From an uncultured Bacteroidota bacterium (GTDB lineage Bacteria > Bacteroidota > Bacteroidia > Chitinophagales > Chitinophagaceae): DNA of 14,849 nucleotides. The position numbers and the translations under genes are program-made. The first letter of the stretch is position 1. Every line of letters begins with the position of its first letter. Below the pieces are notes generated by a model. That model searched no databases, was not told the DNA's origin, and saw only the letters and a program-made list of their open reading frames with translations. The stretch covers positions 1-14,849 of the forward strand of contig CAMLGR010000119.1 of assembly GCA_946479615.1 (NCBI GenBank), written 5' to 3'. Shown in pieces: positions 1 through 7,910 of this stretch.

Positions 1-36
1 TAGGCACATAGATACATAGGTTTCACATAGGATCGG
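1..36. repeat. CACATAGG-family intergenic repeat, cut by window edge
   Basis: The sequence is built from repeated words of the CACATAG type, with the order TAGGCACATAG, then ACATAG, then TTTCACATAG. The same order of words occurs, inverted, at about 6070-6103. This copy starts at or before the window edge and ends a few bases before the stop codon of the PorP/SprF-like gene, so it lies just past the 3' end of that gene. There is no poly-T run typical of an intrinsic terminator in the visible part. Its function is unknown. Confidence 0.6.
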
Positions 37-40
37 GCGC

Positions 41-1060
41 TTAGAACCGTGGACATTTAACTGCATTCAGGCTTGAATTATTCCGTTGCGTGAATCCAAT
101 ATAGGATAAAGATAATTCAAACCCTCCCCGTCCAAGACTGGCCGGCTTTAATTTTGAAATATTCACATCATAACTGAATGCAAACGAAAATCCTGAATAA
201 TCTACTTTAAGCACAGGGATCAGCGCATCGTTCCAGCGCAGGAACAAACCACCATTCAATACATACTTTGCATTGTCTACTTCCGGACCGATCTTGGTTC
301 CATACATCACACCGGCAATGGTTTCTTTGTATTCTTTCTGCAGGGAATAATCTGCCTGTATGGTTATATAGGAAAAATCAGTAACCCCAAAATGAAAGCC
401 TGTTGATGCTACCCATTTCGGATTTAACCGTACAGAAGGATCACGGAAAAAAGTATTCTTTGGTTTGATAAAATGATGATAAGCGATACCTACATAAAAA
501 TTATCTTCCGGATCGTCGCTGAGATTGGAATTATAACTAAGCCCCGTACTCCCATCCATATACGTATAATTGGGGATAACGGTATTTTCGCCATCGAACC
601 CGGTGTTATAGGTATTGTCTGTCGTGATCTTGCTGCGATCGAAATACCGGTTCACTACACCGCCCATAAATCCCAATGAAAAATACCGGTTCTGCTCTGC
701 ACTGATCGATTTATGATAATTGATCACCGGCATCACACTTGTTTGTGTCAACGCAGCACTGCCGGCCCTGTCAAATAATACCTGTCCGCCGATGGTAACA
801 AAATCATCATCCTTACCGATATGCAATTTGTATTCGCCATTCAGCGATCCTGTTTTATAACCTTCTGTTACACTTCTCCACTGATCACGATACACCATTT
901 GCAACCGGTAATCACCAGTGAAAATGCCGGCGAGCGCAGGATTTCTTAATAAAGGCGTTTCAAAGAATTGAGAAAAATGAATATCCTGTGCCAGCAAATT
1001 CTTTTGCCAGCCCGGAATGAGCAGGATAAGAAGGACCAGATATTTCATTTTTCTATTCAT
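41..1060 (-). CDS. PorP/SprF-family type IX secretion outer-membrane protein
   Basis: Predicted 339-residue outer-membrane protein of the PorP/SprF family, which works with T9SS cargo in Bacteroidota. An N-terminal hydrophobic segment (KYLVLLILLIPG) ends at LLAQ, and the mature protein starts with DIHFSQFFETPLLRNPALAG, the hallmark opening of this family. The rest is rich in alternating aromatic strands, as expected for a beta-barrel, with motifs such as YRDQW, GGQVLFDRAG and GGLFLRW. I chose the ATG at 1060; a GTG at 1066 and an ATG at 1048 are alternatives. The gene begins 11 nt after the stop of the large PKD protein and is almost certainly cotranscribed with it. In known systems (SprB with SprF), such a partner is needed to export or attach one type B cargo, so its likely client is the neighbouring protein. 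That assignment is inference from order. Confidence 0.9.
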   Translation of the reverse strand: MNRKMKYLVLLILLIPGWQKNLLAQDIHFSQFFETPLLRNPALAGIFTGDYRLQMVYRDQWRSVTEGYKTGSLNGEYKLHIGKDDDFVTIGGQVLFDRAGSAALTQTSVMPVINYHKSISAEQNRYFSLGFMGGVVNRYFDRSKITTDNTYNTGFDGENTVIPNYTYMDGSTGLSYNSNLSDDPEDNFYVGIAYHHFIKPKNTFFRDPSVRLNPKWVASTGFHFGVTDFSYITIQADYSLQKEYKETIAGVMYGTKIGPEVDNAKYVLNGGLFLRWNDALIPVLKVDYSGFSFAFSYDVNISKLKPASLGRGGFELSLSYIGFTQRNNSSLNAVKCPRF

Positions 1061-1071
1061 ACGCACAGCGG

Positions 1072-4000
1072 CTATCTTAACAGGGTTACATTTCCTTTTA
1101 CCGGCACCACGGTATTGTTATCGCATAATATTTCGATGATATAAACATATACATCGGCGCTTGCTTTTTGCCCGTTGATCGTGCCATTCCACCCGAGCGA
1201 AGCATTGTTGACGGCAAAATTTCTTCTTTCAAATACGATCTGCCCCCAGCGGTTGAATACGGTCATCGATTTTACATTATACAAACCGGTTCCTCTCGGG
1301 TAAAATGTTTCATTCTGTCCATCGCCATTGGGTGAGAAAGTATTCGGGATAAAGAAGTTTTGATTATTGCATAATACCAATACAGTCACACCACCGGAAT
1401 TCCGGCATCCATGCACATCTTCGATATCTACCTTGTAAGTGGTGGTAAACCTGGGATTCGCTTCCGGGATCGCACAACTGGTGCAACTTAATCTTGTTGC
1501 AGGTGTCCATGCATAGGAAGTGATATTGCCGGTATATGTCATCTGCAAAGTAGTGCTGGCTCCGGATATAATGGTAATAGGATCGACCACCGGTGTAGCC
1601 GTTGGTTTTGGCACCACGTAAATATTTTTTGTCACCGTATCGCTGCAACCCAGTTTATTCGATGTAATAAGTTGTATGGTATAGTTGCCGGTGTCTTTAT
1701 ACGTGATCACATTGTTTTGCTGATCGGATGATTCTCCATTGCCAAAGTTCCAATGCCAGTTGGTAAGTGTATCGGCTACGGCGGTATTGCCATTGAATGG
1801 TTCAGCGATATTCAAACAAATGGTATCCCTGCCTGTAATGGAAGGAACCGGTGTCCTGTACACGTAAACAGTATCTTTATAAGTACTGGTACAATTACTT
1901 TGCGTGGTAATGGTCAGCGTTACCGGGTACAGGCCAGGTTGTGTATAGGTATGTGAGGCATCCGTAGTGCCGGCAGTAGCGCCATCTCCAAAATCCCAGA
2001 CAGTAGAAATGATCGGTTCATTCTTGGTGGTGAAATCGGTGAAGTTGACCGTGCCATTATCGCAGAATTCGTCTATATCCTTTCCGAACAGGGGCACTGC
2101 TCCCAATACATCTATTCTCGGGCTGCCATTGATATTCACCTGACAACCGGAAATCGTATCAAGAATGACCAGTACAGGTGTATTGAAACTCGGTCTTGAA
2201 TAGAAATGAGAGAGTTTTGTCTGCCGGGAAGAATCAATCGTTCCGTCTCCAAAATAAAATATGAATTTAAATCCGGGTGGTACTACCAGGTCAAAATCCA
2301 TATTGAGCGAATTACAGGCCGTTGTTACAGGCCCATAGTTGATATGCGAATAAGTAGCTGCATTGTATACGGTAACCGATGCATCGGCAGAATCAATACA
2401 TCCGCCCGGACCTAACAAATAAAGCTTAGGAATATAATGCCCGTAGTTGCCATAGAAATAAGAAGGATTGGGTAAAGTGGATTGTCCGCCATCACCAAAG
2501 GCCCAATAGAACGATTCATAATCGGTGCCCTGGAAAAAGAAACTGGTACGCAAAGGTGGACAGATCGTTACCGTATCCTTGATATCGAATGCAGGCTTGG
2601 GTTTCCTGATCTTGATATAATTTGTTTTGGTAACGGCATCCGAACAGCCGGCTATATCGGTAATAGTGAGTGATACGGTATACATGGCATCACCATCAGG
2701 ATAACTGTGCAAAGGATTTTGATCAGTAGAAGTAACTCCATCCCCAAAATTCCAGAGATAACTTAAGCCCGCTCCTGATGAAGTATCGATAAATTGTAAA
2801 GGAGCCTGCGGACAATAGAAAGTGTCAGCCTTGAATCCTACAATGGGATTGGTAACCAGCATTTCCGCAGGTAAAGAATAAGTGTCCGTACAACCTGCGG
2901 CATCTGTCACTGTCAGTGAAACCGTATAACCACCCAATTGCGTATACTGGTGGGTAAACGGCGGACCGGTAAAACTTTGTTGTGTGCCATCACCAAAATC
3001 AAATTTCCAGTTACGGATATTTCCTGCCGGCGTGGAAGCATCGGTAAATACAGTTGTTTTATTGAGACAGCCACCCGGAGTAGCAGGTGCAAAATTGGCA
3101 ACAGGACCATTTACCACTACGTAATTGTTAACTGTTTTCTGGCTCACACATCCATTATTATCCGTTAATTCAAGTGTAACGGTATAACTGCCGGTGGTGG
3201 GTATACTATAAGTAACAGTTCTTCCACCTGGTACATCGTTTCCATCAATGGTCCAGGTATAGAAAGCAATATTTGCCGCATTGCTGCTGATCGCTGTTAA
3301 TGTAAACGGTTCGTTTTTACAAACAGGGTTGCGGTTAATGGAAAAATCAGCAGGTTCATTTGCCAGTATGATCGTTTGGGTAGTGATATAATCGCAACCG
3401 CCATTGGTAACTTTTAAGGTAACGGTATACGTGCCTGGTGCATAATTGACAGGAGGAGGGTTTTGAATATTGGAAGTAAGCCCATTGCCAAAATCCCATT
3501 CCCAGCTAAGTGGTGCGAGCGCCGGATCGATAAGACTGCTATCCCTGAATGTAACCTGGTGTGTGGTGCAATTGACACGGTAATTAAAAAGAGCCACAGG
3601 TGGGATCACGCGTATTTGTCGTTTTAATGAATCCTTGCATCCATTATTGGTTACGATCAAACGGATCGTCAATAAACCGGTGTCGGTATACACATGTTGC
3701 GGGTTTTGTTCGCTGGAAGTAGCTCCATCACCGAAGGTCCATTCCCATTGCACATCGGCGCCGGGTGTGGTAACAGACATATCGGTGAATGCGATCGTAT
3801 CACGGGCGCAGGTGTTCGAGGGAGCAAAAGAAAAATTGACAATAGGTAATACACCGGTTTTAATGCCGCCGTTAGCAGTTACTGTTTTTGAACAACCACT
3901 GGCTGTAGTAACCGTTAACGATACATTGAATGTTCCGGGTGTGTTATAAATATAGGCTGGTGGATTCCTGACATTGAAGGTGGCCCCGGCTTCTCCCAGG

Positions 4001-5397
4001 TCCCAGTTGTATGTATCGATAGAATCGAGCGTTGAAATATTGGCGAAAGGAGTATAACGAAACGGTACGCAGCCTCCCTGTGGTAAATTAAGATTGATAA
4101 TGATATCGCGGATTTTGATCAGGTTGGTTTTGGTGATGGTATTGCTGCAGCCGGAAGTGGTCGTAACAGTCAATGTCACCGTATAATTTCCCAATGCAGT
4201 ATATTGATGTGATGGGTTTTGTTGGGTCGATGTGCCGCCATCACCAAAATCCCATTCCCATTCAACGGCATCTGCTGTAAGATCAGTAAACTGTACTGTA
4301 AAAGGCGCTTTGCAGGAAGCACTGTCATCGGCAACAAAATCAACAACCGGTTTATCATTCACCGTAATTGTTTTTTTCACTGAATCGATACAATCTGCAT
4401 ATTGATTGATTAAGGTGACTGTATACGTGCCCGGTGTCAGAAATGTTTTGGAAGGATTGATCTGTGCCGATGTGGTGCCATCACCAAAATTCCAGGTAGC
4501 TCCAACCACAGGAGCGGATGAATTATTTTGAAAAGTAACGGGCTGATTCAAACATACATTGATGGGCGCTGTAAAATCAGTGGTCACTGAATTTATAGTC
4601 ACTGTCTTTGTAATAGTGCCGGAGCAACCCAGATCACTTTGTGCATTCAGGGTGACATTATAGGTGCCGGCAGCAGTATAGATAGCGGTAGGATTAAGCG
4701 CTGTTGATGTCTGGCTGTTACCGAAATCCCAGTTGTAAGTGATATTGCCCGGCCCGCTGGATTGATTCTGGAAATTAACGGCAAAAGGCGCCTGGCAGGT
4801 AGATGGCTGGGTAAAACTGAAATCGGTAGCGATGCTCGCTACAATACGGATATAAGTACCCGCGGATGCAGTCGTCTTACATCCTGTACTGCTCGTAACG
4901 GTAAGCGTGACCGTATAGAATCCCACATTCGTATAGATATTGGTTGGATTTTGCTGGGTAGACGTATTGCCATCCCCAAAATCCCATTCCCAGTTGGTGA
5001 TCGTACCAACCGGCGTCGTCGAAAGATCGGTAAACTGTATAGCGGCAGGAGCACATGCCAGCCTGAGATTAGCTGTAAAAGCAGCCGAGGGAGCCGGGAA
5101 AACGGTGATATAATCGATCTTTTCTACCTGGTCGATACCATTGGCATTCTGCACGACCAGTTTTACTGAATAAGTACCCGGTGCTCCAAAAGTGACAACA
5201 GGATTCTGAACATTGGAAAGAGTACCATTGCTGAACTCCCAGTTCCAGGCAGTCGGGCTGCCGGATGATTGATCGGTAAACGTAACAGTAAGGGGAGAAC
5301 AGCCGGAAGTAACATTGGCCGTAAAATTGGCAACAGGATTTTGCCCAAAAACAGGTACAGTTCCGGTTAAAAAAGCTACGACAATGATTGTCTTCGT
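1072..5397 (-). CDS. Giant multi-PKD surface protein with T9SS type B sorting domain
   Basis: Secreted adhesin-like protein of about 1441 residues. About fifteen PKD-like beta-sandwich units follow one another every 75-90 residues; their W-x-F-G-D-G cores lie near residues 51, 135, 222, 301, 380, 463, 552, 632, 713, 798, 881, 964, 1046, 1133 and 1215. Most units also carry paired cysteines (one early, one in a GC motif near the end). The last ~95 residues are the gliding-motility-associated type B C-terminal domain: FIPNTFSPNGDGQNE near 1349, FNRWGQIVFE near 1381, GWNG near 1402. The first ordinary start codon in frame is GTG at 5154, but that would begin inside a PKD unit. Translating further upstream gives another PKD unit and a signal peptide (KTIIVVAFLTGTVPVFGQ). 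In that extension an ACG at 5397 stands where ATG is expected; in-frame CTG codons at 5424 and 5430 are alternatives. The frame is closed by a stop at 5437-5439. Some units have degenerate cores (NWDLGEAG, TWTIDGND). It probably forms an operon with the PorP/SprF gene. Confidence 0.88.
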   Translation of the reverse strand, partial: TKTIIVVAFLTGTVPVFGQNPVANFTANVTSGCSPLTVTFTDQSSGSPTAWNWEFSNGTLSNVQNPVVTFGAPGTYSVKLVVQNANGIDQVEKIDYITVFPAPSAAFTANLRLACAPAAIQFTDLSTTPVGTITNWEWDFGDGNTSTQQNPTNIYTNVGFYTVTLTVTSSTGCKTTASAGTYIRIVASIATDFSFTQPSTCQAPFAVNFQNQSSGPGNITYNWDFGNSQTSTALNPTAIYTAAGTYNVTLNAQSDLGCSGTITKTVTINSVTTDFTAPINVCLNQPVTFQNNSSAPVVGATWNFGDGTTSAQINPSKTFLTPGTYTVTLINQYADCIDSVKKTITVNDKPVVDFVADDSASCKAPFTVQFTDLTADAVEWEWDFGDGGTSTQQNPSHQYTALGNYTVTLTVTTTSGCSNTITKTNLIKIRDIIINLNLPQGGCVPFRYTPFANISTLDSIDTYNWDLGEAGATFNVRNPPAYIYNTPGTFNVSLTVTTASGCSKTVTANGGIKTGVLPIVNFSFAPSNTCARDTIAFTDMSVTTPGADVQWEWTFGDGATSSEQNPQHVYTDTGLLTIRLIVTNNGCKDSLKRQIRVIPPVALFNYRVNCTTHQVTFRDSSLIDPALAPLSWEWDFGNGLTSNIQNPPPVNYAPGTYTVTLKVTNGGCDYITTQTIILANEPADFSINRNPVCKNEPFTLTAISSNAANIAFYTWTIDGNDVPGGRTVTYSIPTTGSYTVTLELTDNNGCVSQKTVNNYVVVNGPVANFAPATPGGCLNKTTVFTDASTPAGNIRNWKFDFGDGTQQSFTGPPFTHQYTQLGGYTVSLTVTDAAGCTDTYSLPAEMLVTNPIVGFKADTFYCPQAPLQFIDTSSGAGLSYLWNFGDGVTSTDQNPLHSYPDGDAMYTVSLTITDIAGCSDAVTKTNYIKIRKPKPAFDIKDTVTICPPLRTSFFFQGTDYESFYWAFGDGGQSTLPNPSYFYGNYGHYIPKLYLLGPGGCIDSADASVTVYNAATYSHINYGPVTTACNSLNMDFDLVVPPGFKFIFYFGDGTIDSSRQTKLSHFYSRPSFNTPVLVILDTISGCQVNINGSPRIDVLGAVPLFGKDIDEFCDNGTVNFTDFTTKNEPIISTVWDFGDGATAGTTDASHTYTQPGLYPVTLTITTQSNCTSTYKDTVYVYRTPVPSITGRDTICLNIAEPFNGNTAVADTLTNWHWNFGNGESSDQQNNVITYKDTGNYTIQLITSNKLGCSDTVTKNIYVVPKPTATPVVDPITIISGASTTLQMTYTGNITSYAWTPATRLSCTSCAIPEANPRFTTTYKVDIEDVHGCRNSGGVTVLVLCNNQNFFIPNTFSPNGDGQNETFYPRGTGLYNVKSMTVFNRWGQIVFERRNFAVNNASLGWNGTINGQKASADVYVYIIEILCDNNTVVPVKGNVTLLR

Positions 5398-5477
5398 AAG
5401 AGTATAATAGAATTGGTTTGCCAGTATCAGAAAATTTTACTACCCATCCGGGCGTATACACACAAAAACTGTTCCTC

Positions 5478-5504
5478 GAAATGTAGTAATGGTACTATTG
5501 CAAA
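5478..5504 (-). promoter_or_regulatory. Possible promoter of the PKD/PorP operon
   Basis: On the minus strand a TTTG (5501-5504) is followed after 15 nt by TACATTTC (5478-5485), one base off the Bacteroidota -7 consensus TAnnTTTG. The spacing is shorter than the usual 17-23 nt. The leader to the proposed start at 5397 would be about 75 nt. Weak evidence. Confidence 0.25.
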
Positions 5505-5590
5505 AACTAAAAGGAAAGATTTTGAAATAGCTGGCTTACCAGGGGATTGGAATTAAAAATGAAAATAATACAAAATGAAGAAGGGCAGCT

Positions 5591-6001
5591 TTATAATTTG
5601 TCGAGCCGCATGTTTTTTACATCAGTACCAACTGTTTGTGTGGCAACCACGTAACTCCATCCGCTATCGTCGATATGCCAGCTTCCATTGATCAGGCTAA
5701 GAGGAGTAGTTGCATTGGTAAAAGAGGCCCAGGTGGTCATGGCATTTACATCCCCATCCCAGGTGCCTGTTTTTTCTACAGTACCGTTATTGATAGCATC
5801 GACGGTCCGGTTACTGTAATATTGGAATTTATAGGTAGTGAAATCGGCCGTATGTGAAACGCCGTTGTATACAAAATTGGTAATGGTCCATTGACCGTCG
5901 GTCATGGCTTTGACAAGAATATCCTCTTTCTTTTTTTCGATGGCTTTTTTACACCCTGTAATAAGGGTAAGAAGTAATAAAGCAGTAAGGGTTTTCTTCA
6001 T
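5591..6001 (-). CDS. Small lipoprotein, lipocalin-like, function unknown
   Basis: A 136-residue protein with a clear lipoprotein signal: MKKTLTALLLLTLITGC, lipobox LITGC with the lipidated Cys at residue 17, followed by a lysine-rich stretch (KKAIEKKKED). The acidic position after the Cys typical of inner-membrane retention is absent, so outer-membrane or surface location is possible. The mature part is rich in short beta-strand-like segments with Trp and Tyr (DGQWTITNFVYNG, YKFQYYSNRTVD, GTWDGDV, SWHIDDSGWSYVV). This resembles the small lipocalin-like lipoproteins of Bacteroidota, which often start with a 'x-G-x-W' strand; I cannot name a specific family. It lies between the DinB gene and the PKD gene on the same strand, but the gaps (about 190 nt on each side) and the large palindrome upstream suggest its own transcript. 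The ATG at 6001 is the only sensible start. Confidence 0.75.
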   Translation of the reverse strand: MKKTLTALLLLTLITGCKKAIEKKKEDILVKAMTDGQWTITNFVYNGVSHTADFTTYKFQYYSNRTVDAINNGTVEKTGTWDGDVNAMTTWASFTNATTPLSLINGSWHIDDSGWSYVVATQTVGTDVKNMRLDKL

Positions 6002-6076
6002 AGCCGGATTTTATACCCTACAAATTAGAAATTAAACCCAGATAATGCAAGCGTAATTCTGCGGGCTCTCTATGTG

Positions 6077-6184
6077 AAATCTATGTGTCCTATGTGCCTA
6101 TGTGGTAAGACTACGCAATTCTGTTGTAGTTCTATGACCGATTGGCGTAGGTTCACCACATAGGCACATAGGACACATAGATTT
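6077..6184. repeat. Perfect 29-bp inverted repeat (CACATAGG family)
   Basis: The arms 6077-6105 and 6156-6184 are exact reverse complements (29/29) separated by 50 nt. Each arm is made of CACATAGG-type words in near 8-nt register. Inside the loop a second pair, 6111-6119 and 6141-6150, is complementary with one bulged base, so the whole element can fold as a long two-part hairpin. It starts 11 nt past the stop codon of the DinB-family gene and lies upstream of the lipoprotein gene. A related, partly truncated copy is at 1-36. No T-tract follows either arm. Confidence 0.85.
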
Positions 6185-6195
6185 GAGCAGGAAAC

Positions 6196-6819
6196 TTATT
6201 TTTCAGGAAAATTCTTGTCGGCCTTTATCTCGTTGATCTGTTGCGTATGGCGGTTACTATGAGCTGATACGAAGAGCAGAAACTGGTACCCGTCGATCGA
6301 TCCGAAAGGCAATTGGATAAAATGATCCCGCAGATCCTCGGTAGTTGATTTGGCGTATTTGATGCGCTCATTGCGCGCCGCTTTAAAGATGGCGATGGCT
6401 TCAGTCGTATTCTGCCAGGTGGCTTTTTCAGGCTTTAGCATTTCAGGTGCCTGTTGCTTATTGGTCCTGTTCTCTACCATTTTGATAAGATCTTCATCAG
6501 ATACCTTTACCTCTGACCGTTTTTCAGGAGTAGCGGGTTCTTTCATCGCAGCATCCAACATACCCCATAGATTTTGCTCTGCCAGCGTAATATGACTTAT
6601 ACATTCATTGATGCTCCAGCGATCAGGAGCAGCCTTGAAATTAAGCTGTGCCTCGGAAAGACCTTTGATGGATTTCAACAGGTCGCTCTTGGTATCCTTT
6701 AAAATTGTTACAGCTGTTTTTCGCTCCGGATTGGTGAGCGATGAATCTTTGAATGTTCCCGCAAGTCCTGTTATGACAAGCAAGGTTAACAGGAAACGGC
6801 CTTTTGTTCTTTTCAGCAT
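6196..6819 (-). CDS. DinB-superfamily protein with N-terminal export signal
   Basis: A 207-residue protein of the DinB four-helix-bundle fold (DinB_2 type). The predicted metal-binding histidine triad is visible: His76 in SINECISHI, and His187 and His191 in SAHSNRHTQQINEIK. The segment RWSINECISHI near 67-77 and the C-terminal H-x3-H-x2-Q are the usual marks of the family. Unlike cytoplasmic members, it begins with basic residues and a hydrophobic stretch (FLLTLLVITGLAGTF, residues 9-23), so export to the periplasm or membrane anchoring is likely. Enzymatic activity is not known; family members include metal-dependent thiol-S-transferases, but most are uncharacterised. A -7 promoter word lies about 63-70 nt upstream (6882-6889), so it is probably transcribed on its own although the YitT gene is in the same direction, 89 nt away. 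Confidence 0.85.
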   Translation of the reverse strand: MLKRTKGRFLLTLLVITGLAGTFKDSSLTNPERKTAVTILKDTKSDLLKSIKGLSEAQLNFKAAPDRWSINECISHITLAEQNLWGMLDAAMKEPATPEKRSEVKVSDEDLIKMVENRTNKQQAPEMLKPEKATWQNTTEAIAIFKAARNERIKYAKSTTEDLRDHFIQLPFGSIDGYQFLLFVSAHSNRHTQQINEIKADKNFPEK

Positions 6820-6881
6820 GTTCTCTTAGTTGGTTTGAAAAAATAAGATGCATTAGCTGACAGAGGGTGGAAGAACCGGGT

Positions 6882-6889
6882 CAAATATA
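6882..6889 (-). promoter_or_regulatory. Promoter -7 box upstream of DinB-family gene
   Basis: TATATTTG on the minus strand is an exact match to the Bacteroidota -7 consensus TAnnTTTG. It lies in the gap after the YitT stop codon and leaves a leader of roughly 55-60 nt to the ATG at 6819. I see no convincing -33 TTTG at 17-23 nt upstream, so only the -7 half is supported. Confidence 0.45.
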
Positions 6890-6908
6890 GGATTTTCCGG
6901 GTAACCCA

Positions 6909-7880
6909 TCATTTCAGGGGCCTTTTTTTGACCATGCCACCCTTGGTGTCCCGGATACTGTGCATGACGACAAATGCATGGGGATCGATTTTCTCTATTT
7001 CGGTGGTTAACCGGTTGATCTCCAGCCGGGTAATGACTGTAAAAAGTATATCCGATGCCGCATAATTTTCTCCCCGTTTTCCAAACCCTTTTTTGCCGGC
7101 GAAGATGGTCAGACCACGACCCATTTTTTCTTTGATAAATGTGCCGATCTCCTCGTTCCGGTGCGAAATGATTGTCACGCCGGTAAACTCTTCCACTCCT
7201 TCCAGGATAAAATCAACGGTTTTGGAAGCGGCTAAATAAGTCAGTATCGCATACAGCGCCACTTCAGGGGTCAGTAAATAAGCGGCGACGGAGAAAATAA
7301 CAATATTGAAGATCATGATGAAATCACCTACACTCGGACTTTGTTTACGGCTAAGAAAGATGGCCAGGATCTCGGTACCATCGATCACAGCCCCGCCCCG
7401 GATACTAAGACCGATACCAGCTCCTAAAAAGAAGCCACCGAATACAGCGATCAGTAATTTATCATTGGTGACAACAGGATACGGAATAAACGCGACCGCT
7501 AATGCCAGCAATGTAATCGCTACTATACTACGGATGCTGAACCATTTGCTGATCTGTTGCCATCCCAATAAAATAAAAGGAATATTGATCAGGATGATCA
7601 TCGGTGCCAGGGGTAAATGTGTTTTGGCATTGATCAAAAGAGAAATACCGGTTACACCGCCATCGATAAATCCATTCGGCATTAAAAAACCTTTCAATCC
7701 AAACCCGGCCGATGCCACACCACACAAGACAAACAGGATGCTGCGAAGAGTACCGATGGTGGACCTCTTTCTATGCATCGATTGCTTGGCCTTGCGGTAG
7801 CGGCTTGTGGTTTTGTTTTCCGTTACACCAGCTATCGATTTACTGTTTTTCCAGAGAAGATCTAAAAATCGTGAAGCCAT
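6909..7880 (-). CDS. YitT-family membrane protein (DUF161 + DUF2179)
   Basis: A 323-residue integral membrane protein. Residues ~44-225 hold about five hydrophobic segments with family-like motifs: GVASAGFGLKGFLMPNGFIDGGVTGISLL (53-82), LIAVFGGFFLGAGIGLSIRGGAVIDGTEILAIFLSR (143-178), and a last segment near 205-225. Residues ~229-315 form the soluble C-terminal DUF2179 domain (VTIISH, GRGLTIFAGKKGF, ITRLEINRL, IDPHAFVVMHSI). The function of the family is not established; no substrate can be given. The first 34 residues are polar and basic and unlike the usual short N-terminus. A second ATG at 7778 (MHRKRSTIGTLRSILFV) would give a protein of 289 residues, closer to the usual length. A -7 box only 6 nt before the upstream ATG also favours the internal start. 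I list the longer form but think the shorter one is at least as likely. Confidence 0.88.
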   Translation of the reverse strand: MASRFLDLLWKNSKSIAGVTENKTTSRYRKAKQSMHRKRSTIGTLRSILFVLCGVASAGFGLKGFLMPNGFIDGGVTGISLLINAKTHLPLAPMIILINIPFILLGWQQISKWFSIRSIVAITLLALAVAFIPYPVVTNDKLLIAVFGGFFLGAGIGLSIRGGAVIDGTEILAIFLSRKQSPSVGDFIMIFNIVIFSVAAYLLTPEVALYAILTYLAASKTVDFILEGVEEFTGVTIISHRNEEIGTFIKEKMGRGLTIFAGKKGFGKRGENYAASDILFTVITRLEINRLTTEIEKIDPHAFVVMHSIRDTKGGMVKKRPLK

Positions 7881-7885
7881 AGTTT

Positions 7886-7893
7886 CAAAGATA
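7886..7893 (-). promoter_or_regulatory. Promoter -7 box at the 5' end of the YitT gene
   Basis: TATCTTTG on the minus strand matches TAnnTTTG exactly and ends 5 nt before the ATG at 7880. If used, transcription would start at or just inside the annotated start codon, giving either a leaderless mRNA or translation from the ATG at 7778 with a leader of about 100 nt. There is no clear -33 element. Confidence 0.4.
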
Positions 7894-7910
7894 CTTTATT
7901 ACGGGGAGGT

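Noticed and set aside
4762..5169. Plus-strand 135-residue open frame opposite the PKD gene
   Set aside because: It lies wholly antisense to repeated PKD coding sequence; composition (many Arg, Ile, Gly) is that of a shadow frame and no family is recognisable.
5069..5461. Minus-strand 130-residue frame overlapping the 5' end of the PKD gene, as an alternative N-terminus via frameshift
   Set aside because: Its sequence is Cys/Tyr/Ser-rich with no signal peptide or PKD features, whereas the in-frame extension of the PKD gene has both.
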